Below are positions 8,570 to 17,448 of a stretch of 64,000 nucleotides of DNA, one piece after another. The position numbers and the translations under genes were made by a program. The notes beneath the pieces are model-generated. The model searched no databases. It was given only the letters and a program-made list of their open reading frames with translations, and had not been told where the DNA came from. The stretch's first letter is position 1. Every line of letters starts with the position of its first letter. The stretch comes from Desulfopila aestuarii DSM 18488. GTDB taxonomy: Bacteria; Desulfobacterota; Desulfobulbia; Desulfobulbales; Desulfocapsaceae. The stretch is taken from the NCBI GenBank assembly GCA_945863875.1, contig CAMBBS010000005.1:1-64000 (forward strand). The letters are read 5' to 3'.

Positions 8570-11500
8570 TCAAGGCTGCCAGAGATAGCGTGCAGAGATG
8601 CGTTTTATGTCTTCGATGATGAGATAGAGGCAGGGGACCAGCGCCAGGGTGATGGCCGTCGCAAAGACGATACCGAACCCAAGGGACAGGGCCATGGGGA
8701 CCATAAATCTGGCCTGCCGCGACGTCTCAAAGATCATCGGGGCCAGGCCGCCGAAGGTGGTGAGGGTGGTCAGCAGCACCGGCCGAAAGCGACGAACTCC
8801 CGCCGCGCGAATTGCCTGGGCCGGAGAATCCCCCTTGCGCTGCTGTTTGTTGGCGAAGTCCACCAGCACCAGCGAGTCGTTGACCACTACCCCGGTCAGG
8901 GCAACCATGCCCATCATACTCATGATGCTCAGGTTGTAGCCCATGATCATATGGCCGAACACCGCGCCGATGATACCGAACGGAATGGCGATCATGACCA
9001 TAATCGGCTGTAGGTAACTGCGAAAAGGAATGGCCAGCAGGAAGTAGATGCCGCCCAGGGCAAAGAGAAACCCGGAAAAGAGGCTGGTCATACTTTCCTG
9101 ACGATCCGCCTGGCGTCCGGTATAACCGTAACTCAGGCCTGGAAAGGTCGCGGCGAGTTCCGGGAGTACCGTTTTGTTCAGCGCCTCCAGGATGATCGGC
9201 GATTCGCCGATGGGGGCGACATCGGCTGATACGGTGACGGTTCGCCGACCGTCGCGCCTGGTGATGCTGGTATAGGCCCGGCCTCGTTCAACGGTGGCTA
9301 CTTCCTGCAGGGGAACGAAGACTCCTCCGGGGGTGGTGATGAGGAGGGATTCCACGTTGAATTCGCTGATGCGCTGCGCCTCTGCGAGACGGACCCTGAC
9401 GGTTACTTCATTGTTGCCGCGCTGCTGCCTGAGGGCGACAGCCCCCTGGTAGGCGTTGCGCAGCTGTCTGCCGACCTCGATTGTGGTCAGACCCAGACTT
9501 TCTCCCCATTCGTTCACCTTATAGTTAAGCTGGATTTTTCCCGGCGTATAGCCGTCATCGACATCTTTCACCGGAGAAAAATCTTCGAGTCTTGCCGCCA
9601 GAAGAGAGCTTGCCTGGTCAAGGGTGGTGATATCACGGTGGCTGAGCTCTATGGCAAGTGACGCCCCGCTGCCGGGACCGCCTCGATCGGATTCATAGCG
9701 CAGGGCTTGAATGCCGACTATCGGTCCGGTTGTCTGACGCCAGAGCTGGGTGATGGCCTCGGTACTCAGGGGCCGTATCGCCGGGGGGGTGAGATAGCCG
9801 TTGACCTCCACGACGTTGCCGTTGATGAGGGCGTACACGGATTCCAGCAGCTGTTCCTTGTCATTGCCGTCAGCAATTTTGTCAAGACCGTCGAGCAGCT
9901 GGTCGCGAACCCGCTCCATTTCCGCGGTCGGGCTGCCGTAGGGCAGCGTTACCGTGGCCACGGTCTGGTCCGATTCAACCCGGGGTGAGAGAATCATGCG
10001 GATCCGGCCGCTTTTTACATAGCCGGCGGTGGTGATGAGCACGGCAAGCAGCAGGGCGGCCGTCAGATAGCGAACCTGCAGGGTTTTCTCAAGCAGCGGT
10101 CCGTAAATATGATGAATACCATAGAGAACCTTGCGGCCGAACGCCTGCTGCAAACCGCCGAGAAATCTGGTGACCGGGTTATTGCCGTTTTTTCGGCTGT
10201 GCGCCAGATGCGCCGGCAGAATGAGCAGTGATTCAAGCCATGAAAAGAGAAAGACCAGTATGACCACCACGGGAATAACACGCCAGACCTTGCCCATGAC
10301 GCCCGGCACCAGGGCGAGCGGGGCAAAGGCGACGATGTTGGTCAGGATGCTGTAGGCAATCGGCGTCGCCACATCCTTTGCCCCCTGGATGGCGGCATCG
10401 ATACGGTTCAGGCCCTGCTGCCGATATTCGTAGATATTTTCACCGGCAATAATGGCGTCATCGACGACAATACCGAGGGCGATGATAAAAGCGAACATCG
10501 AGATGACATTGATGGAAACATCGAAAAAAGGCAGGAACAGCAAGCAGCCGAGGAAAGAGATGGGGATGCCCATCGTCACCCAGAAGGCCAGTTTCAGTTC
10601 GAGAAAGGCGCCGAGAAGGACAAGCACCAGAATGAGACCGAGGAAGGCGTTTTTCAACAGGAGATCGAGGCGCTGTTTATATATTTCCGATTGATCACTG
10701 GAGATGGCCCAGCCGACGGTCGGTGGCAGATCAATCTCCATTTCCGCCATTGCCCTGTGGGTGGCCTCGGACACGCCGAGGGGGGTCTGCTCGCCCACCC
10801 GGTACACCAGCAACTGCATGGAGGGTTTTCGGTTAAAGGTGGCGAAACGGGTGGCGTCTTCGAAACTTTCCCGCACCTCGGCAATATCTTCCAGATGCAC
10901 GATCGAGCCGTTCGGCGTGGTCAATACCGGGATTGCGGCAAAGTCCTCAGCCCAGTTTCTGCGGTCTTTCACGCGCAACAGCACTTCTCCGCCGGCTGTT
11001 TCCAGTTTTCCGCCGGGGATCTCCACCGATGCCTCGTCAAGTATCCTGGCTACTTGTGCCAGGGTCAGATTGTATTTACGTAAATTCTCCAGAGGAACGG
11101 CGACCTCGATTTCGTAGTCACGACCAGCCATCAGGTCGACCTGGGTGATACCTTCCGTCAGCAGGAGCCGGTCCCGCACCTGTTCCACCACTTCACGCAG
11201 GGAACGTTCCGGCACGTCGCCGAAGAGGTTGAGGCGGAGAACCTGACGCTTTATGGCGTCAAGCGTGATGATCGGATCTTCGGCATCAACCGGGAAGGTC
11301 GTTATCCTGTCTACTTCCTGTTGGATGTCCTGGAAGGCCTTTTGCACGTCGGCGTCGTCACGCAGTTCGGCGACGATGCGGGCACTGCCTTCGTCGGCCG
11401 TGGCGTTGACTTCCTTGAGGCCGTCAATGGCGCGGATGGCCTCTTCAACCGCCAGGACGATGCCCTGTTCGACCTCTTCCGGGCTGGAACCGGGATAGGC

Positions 11501-11674
11501 GACGCTGATGGACACCGTGTTCAGCTGAAATTCGGGAAACACCTCGCGCTTGATCTTCGAGCTCATATAGAAACCGCCAAGGAGCAGCGCGATCATGATG
11601 AGGTTTGGCGTGACCCGGTTGTAGACCATCCAGGCAATGATGCCCTGGTCTTTTGCCTGTGTGGCTCCGTTCAC
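8570..11674 (-). CDS. RND-type efflux transporter, inner-membrane pump subunit
   Basis: At 1034 residues this has the standard length of an AcrB/HAE1-like pump. An N-terminal helix precedes a large periplasmic porter domain (YPGSSPEEVEQGI). The TM4 signature IALGIVVDDAIIAGENI carries the paired Asp of proton relay. A second half repeats the layout and ends in GYNLSIMSMMGMVALTGVVVNDS and LTTFGGLAPMIFE. It exports drugs, solvents or lipids using proton motive force with the adaptor and channel encoded upstream. Its start overlaps the adaptor stop by four bases (ATGA), so the two are translationally coupled. Substrate is unknown. Confidence 0.95.
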   Translation of the reverse strand: MNGATQAKDQGIIAWMVYNRVTPNLIMIALLLGGFYMSSKIKREVFPEFQLNTVSISVAYPGSSPEEVEQGIVLAVEEAIRAIDGLKEVNATADEGSARIVAELRDDADVQKAFQDIQQEVDRITTFPVDAEDPIITLDAIKRQVLRLNLFGDVPERSLREVVEQVRDRLLLTEGITQVDLMAGRDYEIEVAVPLENLRKYNLTLAQVARILDEASVEIPGGKLETAGGEVLLRVKDRRNWAEDFAAIPVLTTPNGSIVHLEDIAEVRESFEDATRFATFNRKPSMQLLVYRVGEQTPLGVSEATHRAMAEMEIDLPPTVGWAISSDQSEIYKQRLDLLLKNAFLGLILVLVLLGAFLELKLAFWVTMGIPISFLGCLLFLPFFDVSINVISMFAFIIALGIVVDDAIIAGENIYEYRQQGLNRIDAAIQGAKDVATPIAYSILTNIVAFAPLALVPGVMGKVWRVIPVVVILVFLFSWLESLLILPAHLAHSRKNGNNPVTRFLGGLQQAFGRKVLYGIHHIYGPLLEKTLQVRYLTAALLLAVLITTAGYVKSGRIRMILSPRVESDQTVATVTLPYGSPTAEMERVRDQLLDGLDKIADGNDKEQLLESVYALINGNVVEVNGYLTPPAIRPLSTEAITQLWRQTTGPIVGIQALRYESDRGGPGSGASLAIELSHRDITTLDQASSLLAARLEDFSPVKDVDDGYTPGKIQLNYKVNEWGESLGLTTIEVGRQLRNAYQGAVALRQQRGNNEVTVRVRLAEAQRISEFNVESLLITTPGGVFVPLQEVATVERGRAYTSITRRDGRRTVTVSADVAPIGESPIILEALNKTVLPELAATFPGLSYGYTGRQADRQESMTSLFSGFLFALGGIYFLLAIPFRSYLQPIMVMIAIPFGIIGAVFGHMIMGYNLSIMSMMGMVALTGVVVNDSLVLVDFANKQQRKGDSPAQAIRAAGVRRFRPVLLTTLTTFGGLAPMIFETSRQARFMVPMALSLGFGIVFATAITLALVPCLYLIIEDIKRISARYLWQP

Positions 11675-12957
11675 TGGGTAACCCCACGTTTTTTTGCCGG
11701 CGAATCGTCGGCTACGGTCTGGTCATTGCCCAGGCTTTTTTTGCCCTCCGGCAGTAGTTTTATGGGAATTCCGGCTACCGGCGCGGTAAGGTCGGAGACA
11801 ATCAGCTTTTCTCCCTCGGCGAGGCCCGAGGTGATAAAAACCTGTTGGCTGGTTTTGGCAACAATGTCAACCTGGCGGATTTCCAGCGTCTGGTCGTCAC
11901 TGAGGAGCCAGATGCTGTTTCCTTCGCGCAGGTGGTTGCGCTCGATCGGCACGACGTCGGTAAGTTCGGTTCCGGCAATCTCGGCCCGAACAAAAGAGCC
12001 GAGCAGGAGTTGCGGTTTTTTCCTGTTGTCCGGCAACCGGTTGAGGGGATCCTTGACGGCCACATAGACGGCAGCCATTCTGCCCTGTTCTTCGATATCG
12101 GCGGCCAGGCGGATGACCCGGCCGGTACGAAAGGCATCATCGCCGGTTTTTTCCTGATGAAAGATGCGGACTTCCGAACCCTCTTTGCCGCCGGATGGAA
12201 AAGTTATCCAGCGCAGCTGGCTTGTCGGGATGGCCAGTTTCAGCCAGAATTCATCCGTGCCGACCAGTCTGGCCAGGACGGTTGCCTCGGAGACCCTCGC
12301 GCCCAGGTTGACCGATCTGGACAGGACGACGCCGTTAAAAGGCGCTTTGACCCGGGTCCGTGTCAGATGCAGTTCCGCCTGGGCCAGTGTCGCCTTGGCC
12401 CCGTCCAAAGTGGCTTTCTGGATCTCGAGCTGGGGTTCGCGCAGCATAAGTTTTTTTTCGGTCTCGCTTACTTTCTGACCGAGAATGTCAAATTCCTGCT
12501 GCGAGACACGCTGGTTGCCCATCTCCAGTTGAAGAGTGTACCGGGCCTTGGCAACCTCACTTTTCAGCCGCATGATCGTCAGTTGGTAATCGGCAGGATC
12601 GAGGCTCACCAGCAACTCGTCCTTGGCAAAAAAGCCTCCGGGAACCATCTTGTCGCTCATCTTGACGATCTCCCCACCGACACCGGGGGTCAGATTGATC
12701 TCTTTTGCCGCGAGGATCGTACCCATGCCGCTGAGAATGAGTCGATGGTTGCCGGAGCTGACCTGCTGCACCTCAACCAGCGGCGGGCTTGGCTCGCGTT
12801 GGCTCGGTTTCGCCTCGGGACCGGTCTTCACATAGTAGGCGGCAAGGGTCACTGCGCATGCGAGAACGACGATTGAGAGCAAGAACTGCAGAAGAACGGT
12901 GAGGAACCGTTTCTTCTTCGGGGCTTCTTCCGGAGCAGGATTGTCTGCCGATTTCAT
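11671..12957 (-). CDS. RND periplasmic adaptor (membrane fusion protein)
   Basis: The 428-residue protein has a basic cytoplasmic N-terminus, one membrane helix (about 22-45) and the HlyD/AcrA layout: a split lipoyl/barrel-sandwich half (TPGVGGEIVKM ... KAPFNGVVLSRSVNLGARV), an alpha-helical hairpin between the halves (about 130-205), a beta-barrel and a membrane-proximal domain. It links the RND pump to the outer-membrane channel. It starts three bases after the channel stop and overlaps the pump start, so all three are one operon read leftwards. Confidence 0.94.
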   Translation of the reverse strand: MKSADNPAPEEAPKKKRFLTVLLQFLLSIVVLACAVTLAAYYVKTGPEAKPSQREPSPPLVEVQQVSSGNHRLILSGMGTILAAKEINLTPGVGGEIVKMSDKMVPGGFFAKDELLVSLDPADYQLTIMRLKSEVAKARYTLQLEMGNQRVSQQEFDILGQKVSETEKKLMLREPQLEIQKATLDGAKATLAQAELHLTRTRVKAPFNGVVLSRSVNLGARVSEATVLARLVGTDEFWLKLAIPTSQLRWITFPSGGKEGSEVRIFHQEKTGDDAFRTGRVIRLAADIEEQGRMAAVYVAVKDPLNRLPDNRKKPQLLLGSFVRAEIAGTELTDVVPIERNHLREGNSIWLLSDDQTLEIRQVDIVAKTSQQVFITSGLAEGEKLIVSDLTAPVAGIPIKLLPEGKKSLGNDQTVADDSPAKKRGVTQ

Positions 12958-12960
12958 TAT

Positions 12961-14433
12961 TTACTGCCTCATGCTGGAGTGATCGAAGGTTGTCGAGATT
13001 TCGAAGCTGTTTATGGCAACCGGTCCCCTGTCGGCAGGAGGAAGACGCCCGCTCAGTGCCCGATAGAGCGATATACGGAAAGTTATCAACTGGCGCCTGC
13101 TGGTGAGAATGGAGCGTTGTAAGTTCTGGTGGGACAGGAGGGCCAGCAGAACCCTCTGGTAGTTCTCCACCCCCTGCCGGTAACGGTCCCCTACGTTTTT
13201 AATGGTTTCCGCGGCATATTGCAGCTGTGTCTCAAGGCTGCTGAGGATGACCTGCTGTTCCTTTTCCCTGACGAGACTGTTTTCCACCTCGCCGATGGCC
13301 TCCAGAATAGTCTGCCCATATCTGTAAAACAGTTGTCCGGCAATCGATTCATTTCTTGCCACCTCCGCTTCGCGCCTCCCCCCGTCAAAAAGGGGGCCGA
13401 AGAGGTTGGCTCCAAGGGTAGAGAACCAGTTGTTGAAAAGATCTCCCGAGTTTTCCCCGGTGGCGGACAGGTCCGCCGAGATGCTTAGTCTGGGCAACCG
13501 ATCGGCCGCCGCAGCGGCCAGGCGATTATCAGCAGCCTGCAGTCTCTGCAGGCTGCTGCCGATATCCGGCCTTTTGGTGAGAAGGTCAAGAGGGACACCG
13601 GTTTCGGGCAGAGGCGGCAGGGTGGGTAGCTGAACTCGCTGCACCATTGCCGCGCTTGTCGGGACGACGCCCAGCAGGATGGCCAACTGATTCGCCAAGA
13701 TGTCACGCTCTGCCCGCAATGCGGCCAGACCACCGATGGTACTTTCCACCAGCTGGCGCTGCTGCAGCACATCAGCGATCCCGACTTTGCCGGCTTTAAA
13801 TTGAGCAGAAATCAGCTGCAGCACCTTGGCGTTGGTGTCCTGCTGCTCTTTCAGCAGTACCAGCTGCAGGTCAGCTTCCACCAGCTGGTACCAGGTGAGG
13901 GCTACCTGCGCGGTCAGGGATATGACCGCGGTATGGTAATCGGCCTCCGTGGCGTTGGTATCAAGGACTGCGGCGTCTCGCTGGCTGCGCACTCTGCCCC
14001 AGAGGTCAATTTCGTAGGAGGCGGCCAGGCCAAGGGAAAAAGTTTCCCGGCTGGAATCGGTGGTGTGATCTCTGGTCGAGGCGGCGGAACCCTGGCCATC
14101 AAGACCAGGAACAAGCGCGGCTCCCGCTTGTCTGGCGATCGCCTGGGCCTCGTTGATCTTTTCCCGGGTGGCCTGCAGGGAAAAATTATCGCCTATGGCC
14201 CTGTCTATGAGCAGAGTGAGGGTGTCATCCTGGAAGTCGAGCCACCACTGGGCCTGTAACGGTACCTCGCCAGGCATGGAAAAATTCGCCGGCAGATCGA
14301 TCGGCGAAACAGGCCGCCTGGTCACGGGCGTACACGCACAGAGAAGAGTCAAGGATAAAACGATTATTCCTGTCACTGCCGGCGAAGAGAAACCCAGATA
14401 TGTAGCGGTACGTGCCTTTGTCAAATTAGTCAT
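12961..14433 (-). CDS. Outer-membrane efflux lipoprotein, NodT/TolC family
   Basis: The mature protein is of the outer-membrane factor family, about 490 residues, with two repeated OEP halves (TREKINEAQAIARQAGAALVPGLDG in the first; the second ends with coiled helices near the C-terminus). A lipoprotein signal ends at LLCAC, so it is probably acylated in the outer membrane. I chose the ATG at 14433 because it gives a compact signal peptide; an upstream TTG at 14493 would add 20 residues. Neither has a clear ribosome site. First gene of the efflux operon, with adaptor and pump downstream. Confidence 0.92.
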   Translation of the reverse strand: MTNLTKARTATYLGFSSPAVTGIIVLSLTLLCACTPVTRRPVSPIDLPANFSMPGEVPLQAQWWLDFQDDTLTLLIDRAIGDNFSLQATREKINEAQAIARQAGAALVPGLDGQGSAASTRDHTTDSSRETFSLGLAASYEIDLWGRVRSQRDAAVLDTNATEADYHTAVISLTAQVALTWYQLVEADLQLVLLKEQQDTNAKVLQLISAQFKAGKVGIADVLQQRQLVESTIGGLAALRAERDILANQLAILLGVVPTSAAMVQRVQLPTLPPLPETGVPLDLLTKRPDIGSSLQRLQAADNRLAAAAADRLPRLSISADLSATGENSGDLFNNWFSTLGANLFGPLFDGGRREAEVARNESIAGQLFYRYGQTILEAIGEVENSLVREKEQQVILSSLETQLQYAAETIKNVGDRYRQGVENYQRVLLALLSHQNLQRSILTSRRQLITFRISLYRALSGRLPPADRGPVAINSFEISTTFDHSSMRQ

Positions 14434-14623
14434 CACCGGGAAATGGCCGCTGGGGAATGGCTGCCGTATTGCATTTAAGCATAGAGTGAACAACAGTATG
14501 TCGTAATTGATTTCATGGCAACCGGCAAGTGCATCGGCGGCCGGAAAAAAGAAAAAGCAGGCACAAAATTTACGGTTGCTTGGTGGCGAAACAACGCGTA
14601 TCGGACAGAAATATGCAGGCAGT

Positions 14624-15094
14624 TCAGCCGGAAAAAATAAAGAATTTACGCAGGGTGTAGTTGATCATCACCGCGGTCAACATATTGCTGCCGAAGGCGT
14701 AGGTGGTGAGGATGCCGAACCGTTTGATGAGGGCGATCATCAGCAGGGTGCCAAGATAGGTGCTGATGCCGGAGACGGCGTAAAAGAGCAGAATTTCGAT
14801 GATGACATGGTATCTGCCGCCCTGGAAAACCCAGAGAATGTTGGCGATGTAGGCCACCATGTTGGACACGACAAAGGCGGTGTAGTTGCAGATCATCGAG
14901 TTGCGTGCCCGGGTGGCGTCATTGATGGGCACAATGGGCATTTTGAACAAGCGGACGAAATGGTCTTTTTCCTGCAGTGCCGGAAAAATTTTCCAGCCGA
15001 TGAGGTGAAAGAGGGTGATATGTGTGAGCGCAGCAAGTCCTCCCGCCAGAGCATACTTAAGGAATTGAAGAATTGCCGGGTTATCAAGGTGCAT
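14624..15094 (-). CDS. GtrA-like four-helix membrane protein
   Basis: The 156-residue protein has four predicted membrane helices and the GtrA fold signatures: an N-terminal FLKYALAGGLAALTH and a C-terminal NYTLRKFFIF. GtrA proteins are thought to flip or help flip undecaprenyl-phosphate sugars across the inner membrane for cell-surface glycosylation. An insert of about 25 residues between helices one and two is longer than usual. No glycosyltransferase neighbour is present, so the sugar substrate is unknown. It follows no obvious ribosome site. Confidence 0.8.
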   Translation of the reverse strand: MHLDNPAILQFLKYALAGGLAALTHITLFHLIGWKIFPALQEKDHFVRLFKMPIVPINDATRARNSMICNYTAFVVSNMVAYIANILWVFQGGRYHVIIEILLFYAVSGISTYLGTLLMIALIKRFGILTTYAFGSNMLTAVMINYTLRKFFIFSG

Positions 15095-15674
15095 AAATGG
15101 AGTAGTGTTGCAAAAGGAAGCGGTAAAGTGTCTGGATATGCCGGACGGCAGCAGAAATCATCAGTCAGACAGTATACAGGCGATGGAAAAAGATACCATG
15201 CGAATTTTGCGGTATATCGGGGGAATCCGGCACCGATTCATACTATCCGGTGAATACAGCGGCCACCGCGCCGGCCACTTTGCTAACCTTCAAAAACGAT
15301 GGGGGAAGGCCGTATGGAAAAATCAGTTTTGCCTGGGTGTTGATGGGCTTTCCTTGCTGAAATGGACGTCAATTCCCTGGGCTATTGACTCTTCGCTACA
15401 TCCCTGTTTTGCGAAACATGGAAATCTGGTATATTAGTTCTTGAGTGAGCCGGTGGTAGTGTTGGTTATGTTTGTTCCTCATAGACCGTGATCAACCCAT
15501 GCACTTTTCCAACTTTACTCTGCTGCAGTTATTGAACTGCCACATCAAGGCATCTATGAGATGATCCAGGCGCTTCCATCGTGAAGAAAGGGTTTGACTG
15601 GCCAGTATTGCTTGAAAAGAAGAGGGATGTTGTTTCTGCAAAAGTTAATGCACTTCACAAAAGGAGATGGGGAA
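15095..15674. other. 580-base region without a supported gene
   Basis: A 110-codon plus-strand frame (15105-15437) has no motif or ribosome site and I do not call it. A possible promoter (TTGCGA, 15 bases, TATATT near 15410-15436) would give a long leader for the CBS gene. Nothing else was recognised. Confidence 0.4.
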
Positions 15675-16226
15675 ATGGAGAAAATGAAAGTAGGTGATTT
15701 AATGGTTCCGGTAGACAGCTTTCCCAAGATTTCCGTTAATGCCGGGTTCTACGATGCACTGCAGGCGCTGGAGAATGCTCACAACGAATATGTTTCGGGA
15801 GAATCCGGAGAAAGAATTCTCCTGGTGGAGAACGAAAATGGAAAGATTATAGGAAAACTCAGTCCCATGGACCTGTTACGGGGGCTGGAAACAAACTACA
15901 CCAGGGCAGATTCCGAAAAGGTCCTCACCAGTTACGGTTATGCGAATATCTGGAAATCCTTCCAGGAAGATTATAATTTATGGGAAACTCCTTTCAGGGA
16001 TCTGTGCCGCAAAGCGACACAGGTTCATTTGAAAAGTTTTCTCAAAGGTCCGTCCGAAGGCCAGACGGTAGGCATGCATGACCCGTTGGCCAAGTGCTTT
16101 CACCGGTTCGTAATGAATCGGCATGACGCTCTCTTTGTCGTTGAGGGCGATCAGATTGTCGGTCTCCTGAAGTTTTCCGATGTCTATAAAGAGGTTTTGA
16201 AAACCATGAAAGAATGCGGTATATAA
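15675..16226 (+). CDS. CBS-pair domain protein
   Basis: The 183-residue soluble protein has an N-terminal CBS motif (KVGDLMVP, ISVNAGFYDALQAL, ILLVENENGKIIGKLSPMDLLRGLE) and a second CBS motif at the C-terminus (FVMNRHDALFVVEGDQIVGLLKFSDVYKEV). CBS pairs bind adenosyl nucleotides and act as energy or metabolite sensors; here there is no attached effector domain. The start at 15675 is fixed by a strong AAGGAGATGGGG ribosome site. No operon partner; the function of the stand-alone CBS protein is unknown. Confidence 0.85.
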   Translation: MEKMKVGDLMVPVDSFPKISVNAGFYDALQALENAHNEYVSGESGERILLVENENGKIIGKLSPMDLLRGLETNYTRADSEKVLTSYGYANIWKSFQEDYNLWETPFRDLCRKATQVHLKSFLKGPSEGQTVGMHDPLAKCFHRFVMNRHDALFVVEGDQIVGLLKFSDVYKEVLKTMKECGI

Positions 16227-16284
16227 GTCCACATTCTCACCTGCAGCCGCAATAGTTCTGCCAAAACCAATATCATCCGGAAAT

Positions 16285-16321
16285 GAAAAAGACAACCGGC
16301 TGGATTACTTCAACCGGTTGT
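16285..16321 (-). terminator. Rho-independent terminator of the PA14 lipoprotein gene
   Basis: An eight-base stem (ACAACCGG at 16292-16299 with CCGGTTGT at 16314-16321) is followed on the minus strand by a T-run (plus-strand A-run at 16286-16290). It lies between convergent genes. Confidence 0.7.
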
Positions 16322-16394
16322 TGTGTTACGGTTATCCCTCCCTGCCAAAGGCCCTGCCGCAGGATCACCCTTGACGGCTTCGCGTGCTACCGTT

Positions 16395-17018
16395 TTAATG
16401 GGTGCCAGATCTTTTCTCCGATGCTGCGTGCCTTACAGAATCGTCCGGCAGATGTGCGTATGTCCTCGCGGGAATCACTTCGAATGCATCTTTTCCAGGG
16501 GGTTTCCAGTACAGTGTCAGGGACGCCGATCCTTTTCGCTGGAAGTACTTGACCATCAGTGCATGCCATCCGGTTTCCTGCACGGCAAGTGTCTCGACGC
16601 CGGACAATCGATCCGGGTGAACGTCCGGGTCGATGAGGATGCTTCTGCCGTCAATGAAGACCTCTATCCCATCGTTGGACAGGGCCTGGAACTGGTACAG
16701 ACCCATCTGGTCGAGGAGGAGATATCCCTTCATCTGCACCCCCACTCCGCGGCTCAGGCCACTGCCAAAAACTTCGTTTTCGCCGAACTGGTTATCGATC
16801 ACGAGAATGGGTGCACCGGGTCTCCCTTTTTCCAGGATTGCTCGGTCTCCGTCGGGGATCTGCCGAACATTACGAAACATCCCATTGAAATATAACACCC
16901 GGAGTCCCGGCTCCAGGCGATCTTCAAGCTCTTTGCCGCCAAGAAGTGTCTGCGGGCCTGTACATCCGGTCAGCATCGTCAGGAACATTACAGTGTGGAT
17001 AATGGATTTATGCAACAT
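16395..17018 (-). CDS. Small PA14-domain lipoprotein
   Basis: The 207-residue protein starts with a lipoprotein signal (lipobox MLTGC). The rest resembles a PA14 domain, a beta-barrel carbohydrate-binding module: LYFNGMF near the start, FQALSNDGIEVFIDG and a WHALMVKYFQRKGSASLTLYWK strand pair near the end. PA14 is usually attached to a larger enzyme or adhesin, so a lipid-anchored module on its own is uncommon. It could bind glycans in the periplasm or at the surface. The ATG at 17018 has GGAGG upstream at good spacing; a TTG five codons earlier is less likely. Confidence 0.78.
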   Translation of the reverse strand: MLHKSIIHTVMFLTMLTGCTGPQTLLGGKELEDRLEPGLRVLYFNGMFRNVRQIPDGDRAILEKGRPGAPILVIDNQFGENEVFGSGLSRGVGVQMKGYLLLDQMGLYQFQALSNDGIEVFIDGRSILIDPDVHPDRLSGVETLAVQETGWHALMVKYFQRKGSASLTLYWKPPGKDAFEVIPARTYAHLPDDSVRHAASEKRSGTH

Positions 17019-17448
17019 GTCTTCGCCCTCCAATATGAATAGCTGCGCAGTTTTTTGAGCAGTTCTTGTGTTCGAATCGGTCGTTTTGAGAACGCCGGGT
17101 AGCTCCCCCAGGAATGCTCTGAATGGTTACAGGTAATACTTCATTAGCTTACTCCTGAAAGTCTGTCAGAAAAACAAGAAAACCAAGAAAACTTTTAATA
17201 TTGAAAACGTGAAGATACCACCTTCTAAACGCCTTTGACCAGAGCAATGGGCGGGGGGCCGATCGAATCTACTGCCGTCAGATCCTACTGTACCAGACCC
17301 TGAAATGGAAGCATATGCGTTATTGAGAATGCATTTTTTGTTGACTTACAGGCTGGTCGGAGCGATAAGTACCGGATAATACGATGCCGTATACATCATG
17401 CGGCAATGCAGGCTGGAATGGTCTTCCCGAGTGAAACGGAGTAACTTG
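17019..17448. other. Divergent intergenic region between the PA14 lipoprotein and the potassium operon
   Basis: No gene seen. It holds the promoter candidate at 17341-17369. The rest is unremarkable, with an A-rich stretch near 17165-17200. Confidence 0.4.
17341..17369 (+). promoter_or_regulatory. Candidate sigma-70 promoter of the Trk operon
   Basis: TTGACT (17341-17346) is separated by exactly 17 bases from GATAAG (17364-17369). The start codon of trkA lies about 75 bases further on. Confidence 0.45.

Noticed and set aside
15105-15437. 110-codon plus-strand frame
   Set aside because: No ribosome site, family motif or conserved pattern.
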